DNA of 64,000 bases from Adiantum capillus-veneris (Eukaryota; Streptophyta; Polypodiopsida; Polypodiales; Pteridaceae), in the NCBI GenBank assembly GCA_014529385.2, contig CM043953.1, positions 90,711,842-90,775,841 on the forward strand, given 5' to 3'. Positions 10,951-22,919 of this stretch are shown here, piece after piece (positions within the stretch are counted from its first letter, which is position 1; each line of letters opens with the position of its first letter). Under the pieces are notes generated by a model. The model saw only the letters and a list, made by a program, of their open reading frames with translations. It was not told the origin of the DNA and did no database searches. The position numbers and the translations under genes are program-made.

Positions 10951-10986
<36 letters not shown>

Positions 10987-12564
10987 GTCTAATTAATGTG
11001 TTTATCAATTATGCTAATATGAATAAAAGTCTTTATGGATCCTCCTTAACTTTACACTTTATTAGTTTATACCCCATGTTCATTGCAACAACCTTTCAAA
11101 CAATATTGAAAAACTCTCTTGTAAAGATAAATAAGTTATATTATTTTCTTCCAAGACACTCTTGGAATAAGTTCCTCTTAGAAATTCTACTTAGAATAAG
11201 TTCCTCTTAGAAATTGTACTTGCACAATCATGATAGATCTGCGTATACATTATCCAAAAACCCTTGCCATTCTAAACATCCCATACCGCCCTTCATGAAA
11301 CTCATTGAGCCAACCTGGGTGGTGTACTTTTGCTACAACAACAACAGTGCCAACTTGGATACTGTTTCATGCCACAAAAAAACAAGAAGTCTATAGTATT
11401 CCGTTGGGCCAAGCTGAACATACTCCCATCATAGCGACAATGATGCACCCCTAGGCATCATCTCATGCCACGACAACTACCACCACCTGATATCAATGCT
11501 AGTAAATAGTTTCTTTCTTAGTTTACAACCAAGTACCATGTTTCTAGGGATAAAACTTATATTCCACTATTTTAATAGCCCAAATTAGGCATGTGGCTAA
11601 AATTGCAAAATTTGATAATGTACGTCTCTTAATCATGGAATAGAGAATACAATTAAAAATTTACTTTTTAAAATTAGGTTATAGTCTCGCTAATTTTCAC
11701 TAATTAAAATGAAGCTCATCAATACTTCTTTTACATATAAGTACGTAAAATATTTAATTGATAAATTAGTGATGCATTATGCTTAATGAGAGCATCATTA
11801 TCATTCTTAAATCAATTTTAATTAAGCTTAATCATGCATAATATACCAAACATGATTAGCATAATCACTCTTGTTTAGGCATAAAGTGAGAAATTAGTTA
11901 GAGATTCTAACATAGAGAGAGAGCATGTGCATAGATTTTAAAGGAAAAATTGGTATAATAACACTTAATTACCTCGTAAATTTATGAGGTATTGATCTCT
12001 AAGTGGTGTGGATGCTCTTCTCGTGGTAGAAGTATATATCTCCAGTGTGATAGAATATGGCCAACACAATGTGTGATTGAGTGAGGTCTCTAAGCCTATG
12101 TATAACTTTTGTAAAGCAGGGGGCCTGCTTGACGTTGCCCCCCCCACTGCAAGAGCTAGTAGCCCCCAACTTGTAGAGTTCACCACATGTTTCTAAATCT
12201 ACCTCATGAGATCCTGCATGCCACCTATAACTTCTAGCCAGTTGGTCAAGTTCTAGGGATTCCAAGCCATGACTGATTAAAGTTCCACACTGTCCCCCAT
12301 GTGAATCCATGTGATTTTTTACCCATTCTAACCAATAGGATTGCATATTTGTAGCCCTTAAAAATTGCAAAAGATCTGCAAAGTCTAAGGTTACAATAAA
12401 GTATCAATCTGAATTTCAAGGGTCTAAGTTTGTCTGTTTTATAGCGATTTTTCTAAATGTGAAGTAATGCTCAACTTAAGATTCATAAAATATCATATTT
12501 TACCTAACTTGGAGTTTTCATTAGCTATTTGTAGTAAAAGCATTCTAACTTAGTGGATAAGAAG
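9424..12564. other. Gene-poor AT-rich stretch
   Basis: No coding region can be supported. Visible items are a poly-G run near 9700, a (CT)n tract at 10954-10981 and a 29-bp tandem duplication at 11165-11222 ('gaataagttcctcttagaaatt...'). A 123-codon minus-strand ORF (11999-12370) has no recognised motif and I do not call it a gene. Confidence 0.5.
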
Positions 12565-12935
12565 GAGGTACGTTACAATCCCTCTCCGCAACCAAGTTGA
12601 TAGCCATGTCTCTGATACCACTTGAAGAGTGCAAGGGGAGCAGGGAGCGTGTACATGCTATGTGGTGAGGAAGGAGGTACCTTACAATCCCTCTCCGCAG
12701 CCAAGTCAATAGCCGTGTCTCTGATACCACTTGAAGAGTGCAAGGGGAGCAGGGAGCATGTACATGCTATGTGGTGAGGAAGGAGATAGAGAAGGAGAGA
12801 CACACAATGTGGGTGGAGCACCCTCTTCATCAGCTATGTGAGAGGGATCTTCTTATTCTTTTATCTATAAATAATAAGAGATATAAAATGGAGTGGGCAC
12901 CCGGACACATACTGTATGTCCCGGTATGCCTAGGC
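12565..12935 (-). mobile_element. Small copia-type LTR with duplicated leader
   Basis: On the minus strand an LTR-like block (about 12935 to 12731) has a TATA-like 'ttataga/ttattatttata' near 12860-12880 and ends CTCTTCA. It is followed by AGTGGTATCAGAGACA, close to a tRNA-Met primer-binding site. The PBS, the leader and the last ~45 bp of the LTR are duplicated in tandem: 'ctgatacca' occurs at 12612 and 12721, period 109 bp. No gag or pol follows. The outer boundary is approximate. Confidence 0.55.
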
Positions 12936-12939
12936 AAGG

Positions 12940-14340
12940 CATATCGCCTTTACCATTAGGAAAAGTTTGTCTAATTTTTTGCCTTGTAATGTTTAGAGAG
13001 AGAGAGAGAGTGATTGCTCTAGGCCAATCAGAGAAGGACTTCCATTACGAGACCTTGATTTTGAAAATTGCTTTTGATTTTCTAAAGTGAATTTTCTTTG
13101 AGCCACGATGTGAGGTAACTTTACATTTGGTGGTGTTTTTACCTCAAGAAGGTCTCTTTCATTGACCCAAAAGAGTGTTTGAATCTTTTCATGGCCTTCT
13201 TTTCCCTCCTATTACCACCTTTCTTGTCGTCTCACCACCTTCTTCTTCTTCCTCTTCTTGCTTCGCTCTTCATCTTTATCTATTGTGCATCCTTTTCTCC
13301 TCTAACAATGGATTCCACCCAATCTGAACTCCCTAGCACATCCATTGAAACCTTCACCACTTATGCCACATTAGACAAGCACAACCAATGATGCAATAGA
13401 GCCGCTGTGTGTATCTCCTCGATTGCCAAGCCTCGCTATCTTATTGTAGTGACAACGAGAAACACGAACATAAATGTCACATCGTGGGATGGAGTTGAAT
13501 TGATAGTGCATGGATGCTACGAGAGGTTGTCAATCTCTTAGAGACCACACTCAATCCCTATTTACTTGAAGCTACATTCAACTGCATGTTAGACAACAAA
13601 TGCCAACTATGACACCGCAAGGCAATCTTGTTGATTCACTAAGCAAGCAAAGTTCAAACGAGACAAAATTTATAGGATACATCTAAAGACACATGTCCAT
13701 GCCCTCAAATCCACCTTTTGACCAATGGCCAAAATCACGCTTATTATCTACATGGTAGATTTGATCTAACCGTTTTTAAGACACATGTCCATGCCCTCAG
13801 ATCCACCTTTTGACTACTGGCCAAAATCACGCTCATTATCTACATGGCAGATTTGACCTAACCGTTTTCAAGACCAAATGCACCCTAGAGCTTAGCAATG
13901 ATGCCTCAACACCCCTCCAATGCATTAAATGCAGCTTTGTTATGTAAATCCTAAGTTATGAGTAGATTAAGGAGGAGGTTAGTAGCAGCAGAAACACAGT
14001 TTTTCCATGAGCTCATGAGGGAGTTATGAGCTTGAGAAGAAAACAAGAGAGTACACGGTGCTTTACAAAAATGTTGTAACGCTCATTATCCAAAAATATT
14101 CCCTTAGGTTTTATAAAAATTACCTTTTTTACCTTAGCCTAAGGTTTTGGGTCAAAAATGGAAAGAGTCTTTTAACTCTGTTATAGCCTGGGATTTTACT
14201 GATACAATCTAGAAGAATTTAGCCCCACTTTGTCTGCCTCATAATCACACAACTGTTTACAAATTAAATCCAAAGATCAATCAATTACAAAGGCTTAAGG
14301 CTAGAGACGTCTATTGCTTAAAAAGGATAAAAATATTACA
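12940..14340. other. Non-coding stretch with a 92-bp tandem duplication
   Basis: 13686-13777 and 13778-13870 are near-identical tandem copies (period 92) beginning 'aagacacatgtccatgccctca'. A 70-codon Leu-rich ORF at 13179-13391 starts with a hydrophobic run but has no family match and no gene context. Nothing else is supported. Confidence 0.5.
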
Positions 14341-14352
14341 ACTTGGCTGTAA

Positions 14353-15802
14353 TTAGACTCTGATGTTAGCTAGAGGGCTAACGTTTTCCCCCTCGTAGCC
14401 TGGGTTGTCCACGACACAGCTTTGGAGCTTCGATGGTGGAAGCCCTAGGAGTCTCATTGCGAGTATTCTTCTTGGGGCAAGAACAAGAGCCATGTCCTTG
14501 CTCCCCACACTTGAAACACTTATGGTCCTTGCGAAAAGCTTCAAGCTCTTCAGGAGAGAGTTTTTTTTTACCTTTGTAAACTCCCTTCTCCTTGGACCGA
14601 TTGTTGTTGTTGCTGGAAGTGACTTGGGAAGTATTTTGAACATTGGTTTTCCCCTTTGCATCATTTTTGTCTTTGTTTTCCATGGGCTTGACATTACGTC
14701 TAGCCCCTTGATGGAAATTGATGCGTGAAGCAACCATGGTGTGATGGATTACTTCGCTAATAGTACCAGGCCGTTGAGAGTTGATGTATTCGGCCATCTC
14801 TTCAGGTAATCCCGCACAGAATTGCTGCCTTTGCTCGGCAAAGTCTATCTTTTGAAAGACAGTAGCCTTGAGATGTAAATCCCAAAACTTGTCTACGTAC
14901 TTGTGGATAGACTCATGAGAGAGAAGCTTCAAGCTGCGCCATTAAGTAAGCACTTTGTCTTTTGCATCGCTTCCAAGGAATTGCTTCATTATGGAAACTC
15001 GTAGAGTTTTCCATGTCTTTGGGGCTTCACCATTGCCACGAAGGCTAGCCCACCATTGACGAGCTCATTTTTGGAAGTGCATAGCTACATGGCGTAGCTT
15101 GGAGGACTCTGTGAAGCCCTCGTCTCCAAAGGCTGCATCAAATTGCTGGATGAAGTCCAGCACTTTGTCGGTAGCACCAAAGGTGCCATCATAGGTGAGA
15201 AAAGAGATACTCTTTCCTCCCTCCTAGAACTTCTTTAGCTTTTGTGACCTTCGCCATGTAGGAAATGATTTGCGATGTCCTCACCTCTTGTATTCTCTAG
15301 GAGAATAACCATAACTTTCGTCAGAAGAGGAGGAAGGTGAAGAAGAAGGAGAAGAGGGTGACCTCTTCCTAGCCCTTTTCTTCCTTTGTTTCCTCTCTTG
15401 CCTTTCAGAGTGATGAGGAGAAGGACTATGTGTTGATCTTTTCCTCTTGGGAGGAGTGGGCGATCGTCTAGACCGCCGTCTTCGTGGAGCCACATCTTCA
15501 GAGGAACTTAAACTTTCATTGCTTTCTTGCTCTTTGGATTCCTCCTCTCAAATGGGAGAGAGTCTTCTTTTGGGGGTCTCTTCAAGAGGCCTCCTAAGCT
15601 CTCTCTCCTCTTGGAGAGGAAGGGAAATTCCATAAGCACGAAGTTGTTGAGTAACTTCGGCTTGCAAAGCAGGGTTGCCCATAGCTTGCTGCAACCTAGT
15701 GACGAGATAATTCACAAACATGGGAGCATCATCATTAGCACCTTCATGTGCAAAATCAAAGCTATCAATGTTCATTCTACTCTCTTGATTATTGTTGGCC
15801 AT
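14353..15802 (-). pseudogene. Gypsy-type gag of a gag-only LTR element
   Basis: The start at 15802 reads MANNNQESRMNIDSF. A Gln/Ala-rich segment follows, then an Arg/Ser-rich basic block (about 15490-15280), a retrotransposon gag fold in pieces (for example FRATDKVLDF-like and ARQWWASLRG near 15060, and IHKYVDKFWDLHLKATVFQ at about 14920), and one CCHC knuckle KCFKCGEQGHGSCSCPKK near 14515. Several stops and frame changes split it (around 15545, 15280, 15070 and 14940). It ends shortly after the knuckle with no protease or RT. Gag-only elements of this kind rely on proteins made elsewhere. Confidence 0.8.
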
Positions 15803-16203
15803 GTTAACAAAATTTATGTATGTACTTAGTGTATGCTTTAGCAATTCAAAACCTTAGTTGCCACTCCTCTTAGCCTTTGAAAATCGGCTCTTAAGTATCT
15901 ACACCCACGGCTCGAAGTGGTTAATTATAGAGAGTATAGGAGTAGGTCTAACATAGCAGAGTTGCCAAGGGCTAGCTCCTTTCGGACTTCTTATGGCTCA
16001 ATAATGGTAAAGCCGTAGGCAAGTCTAAAAAGAATCCATTATTAAGTCCAAAGCTCCCGAGGTGTGCACCAGCCCCCACATAGTGGGCTCAACAAAACCG
16101 ATAATAGATCCGAGTTCCACTTACCCTAATATAATTAACAACATCAACCATTTATAGGCTACTTAAGGACCTCTCTTCTTAAGCAAGAAAAGAGAAACCA
16201 AAT
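15803..16203 (-). other. Leader of the gag-only element
   Basis: Untranslated stretch between the PBS and the gag start. It holds no ORF of note. Confidence 0.6.
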
Positions 16204-16216
16204 GCTCTGATACCAA
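16204..16216 (-). other. Primer-binding site of the gag-only element (tRNA-Met)
   Basis: Minus strand TTGGTATCAGAGC, immediately after the LTR end CATTACA. A clean match to the plant initiator tRNA-Met PBS. Confidence 0.9.
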
Positions 16217-17741
16217 TGTAATGGAATTGGCCTATTTAATTTGAGAGTAGCGGAAATTAATGAGAGTACTTTTGAGAAATGACTTTGTGAGCATAGCGGG
16301 TGAACATAATTGAAGATAGAAACATAATCATAGCAATTAGTTAATTTGGCATGAACAATACTTTTGAAAGAGAGAGAATTTAGAGAACATGACAAGAGTT
16401 GAGGACCGGATTTATGTGGAGCCGGTCTCCCCTCCAATAGGCATTTGTATTATGATTTCTCCCATTAAGAGAGACTTATTACAATACAATCTTTGTGTTC
16501 CTTGTGACCTAAGTGATGCAATGAAGATGGAAAGCTTCATGCATCACAAACATAACATAAACTTGAAGAAACCTTTAACTATCCCAAGCCTCAGTCCCAA
16601 GACCTCAAACACCTTCGAAGGTGGAGAGAGCTAGCAGGGAATGAGGGTAGGGAAGAGGAAGAAGAAACATTTCGTAGGAGAAAGAATTAGTTCCTCACTT
16701 ATCATAACTCTTGTTGCTAGCATACGTAATAGCATAGTAATGAAGAAGAAGGAGATGGCAAGCTTAAGCATTGAATCATGGCTCTTGGTTGGATTTGCAC
16801 TCCATATCCAAGAGTGTTGGTGTATGCTCTCAACCTCTACTTGCTTGGAGAAGGAGAGGGAGCTCTTGCACTTTGCATAGCACACAATGAGAGTGTTTGT
16901 GAGTGTGTGTGGGTGAGTATACCCCCTAAGCAACCCCCTAGCTTGCTTGGGTCGACCCCCCCTTGTAGCTCATGCTTGAAGCTCATTGGACCCCTCCAGG
17001 CCTAGCCAATCACAAGCAGGAGGCATTACAAGCAGCAAGGGTAGCCTTGAGACAAGTGCCCCCCTTTCCCCTCTGAGAGAGAGGGCTAGATAAATGCTAA
17101 ATCAATTAATTAAATCTCCTAAATTATTATTGGACCCCTTGGGTGGCCAACCAATAGACTTTAGGCACACCATGAGGGCAGCATGAGGAGGAACTTGACA
17201 AGTGTCCCTTTTGCTTTCTTTGTACCATGCATGCCTTGTGTGAGTGTGTGGGTGTTCTCTCTCATCCCTCCTCATGTAGGGCTCACCCCCTCCTTGTAGG
17301 GATTGAATCTTTGACTTTTTGACACCTCAAGCCCCTCATGTATAGGCCCAGTTCCCACCACAAGCTTGGCTCATAAACACTTTAATCTTGGGCTGGGTTC
17401 TCACCTCAAGTGCAACCCTAGCATCTCAAGCATGTCAAGCACCTCAAGCATCTCAATAATTAAGCACCTCAAGCATCTCAAGAACCTCAATCATCAAGCA
17501 TGACAAGCAGGACAAGCACCTCGAGCTGGGTCGGGTTCCCGTGCCTCAAGCTCTCAGCCCTAGCTTACCTAAGGTCAAAGGCCTTTTACACACATTATTG
17601 GAGGTGTTCAATGAAGCTAACCCTAAGGTCTTGTGCTCCATTTGTTAGCCTTGCTCTTTGATAGACCATATCTCATTTGGGCCCCTTTACCATTGGCCCC
17701 GTGTTGAGATAGATCTATAAGCACATGTCTATATCTTAACA
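16217..17741 (-). mobile_element. 5' LTR of the gag-only element
   Basis: On the minus strand it runs from TGTTAAGATATAGACATG (17741) to CATTACA (16217), 1,525 bp with TG...CA ends, and abuts the PBS. Inside are 'agcacctcaagcatctcaa' direct repeats (17440-17520). I do not find a matching 3' LTR to the left of 14353, so that end is deleted or rearranged. Confidence 0.75.
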
Positions 17742-19040
17742 CTTGTTCCCATTTATTCTCCCACATTAAGTGATCAATTTAATATGAGAAAATCATTTGG
17801 GTTGGTTAGATATTAGATATTAGATTTTATGACATGAACTTCTGAGTACTTGCAGTTCAATTGCATCTATGCAAGATCACTGTTGTGCACAGCTTGGAGC
17901 TCGTACTGCATGCTCACTGTGCAGGTGTGCTTTCAGATATGTTTGATAAGTTTGCTTATATTTATTTGCATCCTGATTTGGCCGAGAATTATACTAAGCT
18001 AGGGTTTTATGGTGAAGGTTGGTTCTTTTTGTAGTTAACGTACACCAACCTCCTCAACTTCCAACTCCTCTCTCTGCTCAACCTTTGTGCTCTATCTCTG
18101 CAATCCTAAAGCCCTCACACAAGTGCTGCAAGCCAGGTGCGGCTTGAATCTGTTCAAGTTTAAGCTTGCCCTACTCTAATCAGATCAAGTATGTCTATCT
18201 CAATAGTGGTAGTGACCTGGCTTGTAAGGGCCTTCCACATCAACATTGATGTAAGCAGCTTGATCCTTGGAATGTTTGATTAGCTTGGTACCAAGCTTGG
18301 TCATATGCAGAGCAACAACCTTCTCGTTCAAATGGTGAAAAAACATATAATACTTGCTTGACATATGTGCCAGGCTTCCTTTCATTCCACAACTCCAACT
18401 GAGTAGTCACCTAATTTGTGAAGGAGCACGGCATCAACACATCTCAAATTATAGAAAGTCGGATGAGGTTATTGTAGAAGTATTATCTCTCTTGTACAAA
18501 TCACTTCAATGTACTGCTAAAGTATGATTCTCTAGACTAGTCTACGCCAGTGTCCAAGTTTATGTAGTGGACCGTGCGCCCCAACACTGTCATCGACTTT
18601 TCTTGACAGCATATGTATGTATGCATCGATGCAAGTATGTGGGTCATTTTGGAAGAGGATACCCTTGTTTCCAATGGCAGTTCAAGTCTCTTGGATATTT
18701 ATTATCTCAGTAACATTGTTGCAGATCTCTAATAGGCATTTTTCTAGTTAAGGTCTATGATGTCTACTTCGGTAGCTTTAAAGGTGACACAATAAGTTTT
18801 CACAGCCTAGACTTGGTGACTTGGGAAAATAGGTGCCCCATTTATCTTTCAGTTCAACTAACAGCTCAGTCTCTAGGAAATTTTCCCATCTTCAAGTTGA
18901 AAGCGAATGGTACCATGCCTGTATGTTCGAAGACGGTTGCACGTGTGTGTGCTTGTGTAACCGATTGCTGTAGATGCATGTGGCTACATTGTCTAGATTC
19001 CAAAGTCATCGGTCTTTCCTAATTGTTGTGTTCGTTTCAG
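17742..19040. other. Stretch upstream of the aminotransferase-like exon
   Basis: No family is recognised. A minus-strand 61-codon ORF (18200-18385) and a plus-strand 69-codon ORF (18813-19022) have no motif. If the exon at 19041 is genuine, part of this could be its upstream intron. Confidence 0.35.
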
Positions 19041-19243
19041 AGGGACGGTGATAGCATGTCTGATGTTGATTGGGACAATATTGGGTTTGAATCGAGGGAA
19101 ATAGACCCGATGTTCATCATGAAATGTGACATGGCATGTTCATAATGAAATGTGACATGGTTGGAGAATGGAATAAGGAACAACTACAGCCTTCTGGTGT
19201 CCTAGAAGTAAGCCCATCTGTTGGAGTGCTGACTCATGGACAC
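19041..19243 (+). pseudogene. Exon resembling branched-chain aminotransferase (BCAT)
   Basis: The codons read SDVDWDNIGFESREIDPMF, then after a break EQLQPSGVLEVSPSVGVLTHG. This matches the conserved N-terminal part of plant BCATs ('DWDxLGF...MYVMKC...L..G.IELSPSAGVLNYGQ'), enzymes of valine, leucine and isoleucine metabolism. The exon is framed by a good acceptor (ttcgtttcag, ending 19040) and a good donor (gtaagt, from 19244). A 26-bp tandem duplication (atgttcat(c/a)atgaaatgtgacatgg at 19110 and 19136) shifts the frame. I see no next exon with the pyridoxal-phosphate lysine nearby, so this is most likely a gene fragment or pseudogene. Confidence 0.65.
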
Positions 19244-19894
19244 GTAAGTGCTGGGGTGCCCAGTGCATGTCTCAAATTCATCATCTCCCTCTGCAAGCAC
19301 AATGATGCCCGTCTTTATTTCAGGGAGGATCCAGCACAATGATGCCCTCCTTCCAGCACAATGATGTGCGATTTTGTTTCAGAGAGGACCGAGTGATCAA
19401 TTTGAGGCTCCAGATAAGTCTTCAAACCATGCATGTCTATCAATGTTGCATTAGTTCGCATTTGGTAAAGGTGGTGCACTTCAGTGGTAAGTCTCTTTAA
19501 AAATACCCACACGTGTGTGCTTCATTTTGTTTGGGTCTTTCTTAATGACATCTTGAATAATTGTGAGAACTATTTGAAACTCCTGGTTCTCAGTGGAGGG
19601 ATCTGGCATGGTGCCATCATTGGCATTATCTTCCTCTACCTTCACACTCTCATAAATAAGGATTGGCATCACCAACATCATCAGCAATCAGATCTGGTCC
19701 ACCACCAGGACCCTAGTCCAAGGCCCTCTCAGTTCACCAATAATATTCTTGAAGATTCTCTCCCTTCCAAGCAAAGACAAATGCACTATCATGAGCAATG
19801 GCCGTCATCACGGCTTAGTCTTGAGTAGAGAAGATGTCACTTGTTTCATTTAAAGTTGAAATTGTTGGAGAACATACTAGCTACTCTTAAAATT
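19244..19894. other. Unassigned stretch after the BCAT-like exon
   Basis: Two minus-strand ORFs (19315-19512 and 19481-19687) and an overlapping plus-strand 114-codon ORF (19484-19828) have no recognised domain. The motif 'agcacaatgatg' occurs three times at 19298-19365. Confidence 0.35.
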
Positions 19895-20385
19895 AAGGGC
19901 AAATTATCAAAATATTCCTAGAATTTGTAGAAATTTCAAAAATAACCTTGAAATTTCAAAAAGTTCCAATATACCCTTGCATCATTTTGGGATGGAATTG
20001 TCCCAATTTTTGCATAGTGTAATGTTTTATCACAGTGGGGATCTATCTTTTAGCATTTTAGACAAAAAATTTTCACCAATAAGCTCACAAATAGAGCCAT
20101 ATGCATTCAAAATGATGAACAATTTCAAATAAAAAAGGTCAATTACCATCTAAAATCCTAGTGGTATCGTCTTCTTTTGATGAGAACCACTCTTCCTACA
20201 AGGAGTGGCAAAAAGAAATGTTTTACCAGATGTTTGCGAGGTTAATTAGGGAAATTTGGAAAAAAATTCAGGGCATTTGGGAAATTTTTGGCCAATATAA
20301 TAGGGGTACATTGGGAATTTTTGAAATTTGAGGGGTATTTTAGAAACTTCCACAAATTACAAGGGTATTTTGGTAATTTTCTCTA
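19895..20385. mobile_element. Long-TIR MITE, Mutator-like
   Basis: The left arm (about 19895-19980, 'gggcaaattatcaaaatattcc...') and the right arm (about 20295-20385; other strand 'agagaaaattaccaaaatacccttg...') are imperfect inverted repeats of roughly 85 bp. They share 'aaattaccaaaatacc', 'tagaaatttc' and 'aaaatacccctcaaatttc'-type blocks. The ~490-bp interior is AT-rich and non-coding. Arms of this length with 'aaattaccaaaataccc' are typical of Mutator-derived MITEs. I did not find a clean 9-bp target duplication. Confidence 0.6.
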
Positions 20386-20883
20386 AATTTTTTCGAATGT
20401 TGTTTCGTCCTCTTTTAGAAGATATTCTCCAAGGACGGGCCTTGTGGTTTTATCACTTGTTGGTAAGCGCTATTCTCTATACAAAACCTAGCCATTACAT
20501 ACACTTCATATACTTGCTCATGTTTTACCTTATGCACTTCTCATATGTTTGCTTATCTTTTATCTTGTAGGCAGGCCTTGTGATTTTATCACTTGTTTTT
20601 CTGATAACAAGACGCAGCCATGCCATCCCTCGCAAATGTACGAATGTAGCATATGGGTATGCAGTGAGCCTGTGGTCCGGACGTCGCAGATCCAAAAACT
20701 GCGTGTGGAGACTGCGGGTTGCTCTCGCTCGGGTCGCTTTGCCACGAGAGCAACCAGCTGGAGTCGACGAGCAGTACAGAGCTTGAGGAGATAACGCAAG
20801 CAAGGGGGAGAAGGCAACGAGCGGCGTAAAAGGAGACATCCATAAATCCAAATGCTTGGAACTGCAGCTCGTGGACAAATTAT
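20386..20883. other. Unassigned stretch with a short direct repeat
   Basis: 'ggccttgtg(g/a)ttttatcacttgtt' occurs at about 20438 and 20574. The ORFs here on both strands overlap each other and show no domain. Confidence 0.4.
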
Positions 20884-22075
20884 CTCCAACTCAGGGAAAT
20901 AATGCTCTCTATTGTTCCTATACACCCAGTAGGTACCAAACTGGTGTGTAGGATGTGGAAGGCCTGGGACTCCATCAAAGCCAACTCGAAGCCTACAATG
21001 GAGTTTGATTCTAACCATATCAACTTCTTGTTAGACTCTTTTTGGTTTGGCTTTTTCGCAGGGAAAACAAAGACTAAGCCATGCAAAAGACCTCACAAGT
21101 GCCATAAAGCCGGCGTCAGGGTTTGGGCATATGTATTTTCTCAAGGGAAGGTGAAGACAGCCAGGCTGATGCATATGCCATACTCAATCCCTCTTTCCCT
21201 AGCTAAATGGTGTCATGAAAGGGTCCACCAAAAGCTAGAGAAAATCAACCTTCCAGCCAGAGTAGTGTATACTACTAGCAGACTGTCAAGCCTTGCAGCA
21301 AAAGCTTTCAAGCAATATGGTCCTAAAGTAGGGGTGGAGGAAAGTTTTTTAAAAAGTTTAAATAAACTCTGGAAGACTGATTGGAGCTATAAACAGTGGA
21401 CATACAGGTTCAAGTGTATCTGGGCTTTCCCAATGGAGATTAAACATTCAACTCTCATGTGGCTTGTCCTTCATCAGGGAAATTGGACTGGGAGTAAAGT
21501 CCTAAGAGCAGGTGTGAGCAATGGTATTTGCTCCAGGTGTTGCAAAACAGTGAAAGATAGTGCTCACTTATTGTTCAATTGTAAGTCAAATGAGGCAGTA
21601 TGAAAAGTGGTGCACGATGTTATTAGTCAAATTAACCTGCAAGCTCTGGACATCAAAACCTTCATCCTTGGCAATTGTAAAGGACTAGACATTTTGTTGT
21701 GGAACATTTAGAGAGGTCTCATTCTTTGGTACATTTGAACTAGAGGAATTTAGTTGTCCTTAGGAATCAATCTATATACCCTATATAGCTCTTGAAGTAT
21801 GATTTAAAGCATTCAGCCCTGAATTTATGTACAAAAGCTCAAGAAGCTCTTCCTACATATCTTTTTGTTTGCTCCATGCTCAAGGAAGTGAGATGGCAAA
21901 AATGGAAATCCATTGCCTCTTAAGTTCTATCATCCTATTAGGTTCAAAATGCTCCAACTGATGTAATGTCTAATCTAGCCTTGGGGCTGTCCCACCCCCT
22001 ACTTGTGGGACCTTTGTACCCTTCTCAGTTTATTTTTTAAAACAATTCTACTCTTTTCACACAAAAAAAGGGTTC
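20884..22075 (+). mobile_element. LINE (L1-like) ORF2 C-terminus and 3' end
   Basis: A 233-codon frame (20902-21603) ends in a zf-RVT type domain: KHSTLMWLVLHQGNWTGSKV, then GICSRCCKTVKDSAHLLFNC, with the usual Cys pair and His/Cys pair. The frame continues past a TGA stop at 21601 (in place of a Trp codon) with KVVHDVISQI. Typical L1 tail sequence follows ('cttggggctgtcccaccccctactt') up to an A-rich end near 22060-22075. The RT and endonuclease parts are missing, as expected for a 5'-truncated copy. Confidence 0.8.
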
Positions 22076-22380
22076 GACGGAAAGTATAAACCAAGGGATA
22101 TTTCGTGTAGGAAGGGCAATTAAGGGACGGATCGTGTGCATAGAGCACTAAAGAAGTAATTTGTGTGGGAGCAACAAATTCTGTACAAGGCAAAGCACGG
22201 AAATAGAGTGCTTTGTTAGTTGTTTTCACATGGAATTGAGATCGAGCAAAGTATTGAAAGATCTTATATGCCATTTCAACACTTCTCCAATGAAAAAGAC
22301 AAGTTCTATTCTTTGATGCTATTAATTATGTCTAAGATATTTATTAATTAGGAGGAAAGACATAAAAGTGAAGCGCGTGC

Positions 22381-22383
<3 letters not shown>

Positions 22384-22434
<51 letters not shown>
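22384..22434. repeat. (GA)n microsatellite
   Basis: A pure GA run of about 50 bp, purines on the plus strand. Confidence 0.95.
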
Positions 22435-22437
<3 letters not shown>

Positions 22438-22625
22438 TTTTATCAGCGAGTGTTAGTTTTATTTTACTTGAGAGTGTGCTTGGGATACCGATTGTAGTGT
22501 TTCAGAAGTGTACCTCACAAGAAGGGTTAGAGTTTTGTCAATCTCAATGTTCGTAATCATACAAGATGTCAATGTTACTAATTGTTTGTTGTTACTTTTT
22601 TATGTTTCAAAAAAGAAAAACATGC

Positions 22626-22739
22626 AAGTCTCCTTGCATGGGGGACTTTGCACAGTCCTTCCCAATTTTTATAATCGAGGGAAAGTCTCCTTGCATGGGG
22701 GAGTTTGCACAGTCCTCCCCAATTTTTATAATACGAGGG
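22626..22739. repeat. 57-bp tandem duplication
   Basis: Two copies begin 'aagtctccttgcatggggga' at 22626 and 22683 and include 'tttgcacagtcc(t/c)'. The first copy is entered through a hairpin (CATGCAAG TCTC CTTGCATG, 22621-22640). No coding sense. Confidence 0.85.
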
Positions 22740-22919
22740 AACGTGCCATTCCTACGGCAACATGTAATTTTCAGTGTTCATTAATTGCATTCTCAGTGTC
22801 AAAAATGAAAAAATGGTAATGCTTACTCATCATGTGATTATCGTTGATGCAAGTAGGCTGTAGTTAACCTTCCGTACGACCGCACTACTCGAAACAAACA
22901 TGATAGTGGAGGCAGAGTG

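Noticed and set aside
13179-13391. Leu-rich ORF that could be a signal peptide protein
   Set aside because: A hydrophobic start of 25 residues alone is weak; no domain, no neighbours, and a stop soon after.
17440-17520. Evenly repeated 'agcacctcaagcatctcaa' units as a possible CRISPR-like array
   Set aside because: Units are adjacent with no spacers, lie inside an LTR, and the genome is a plant.
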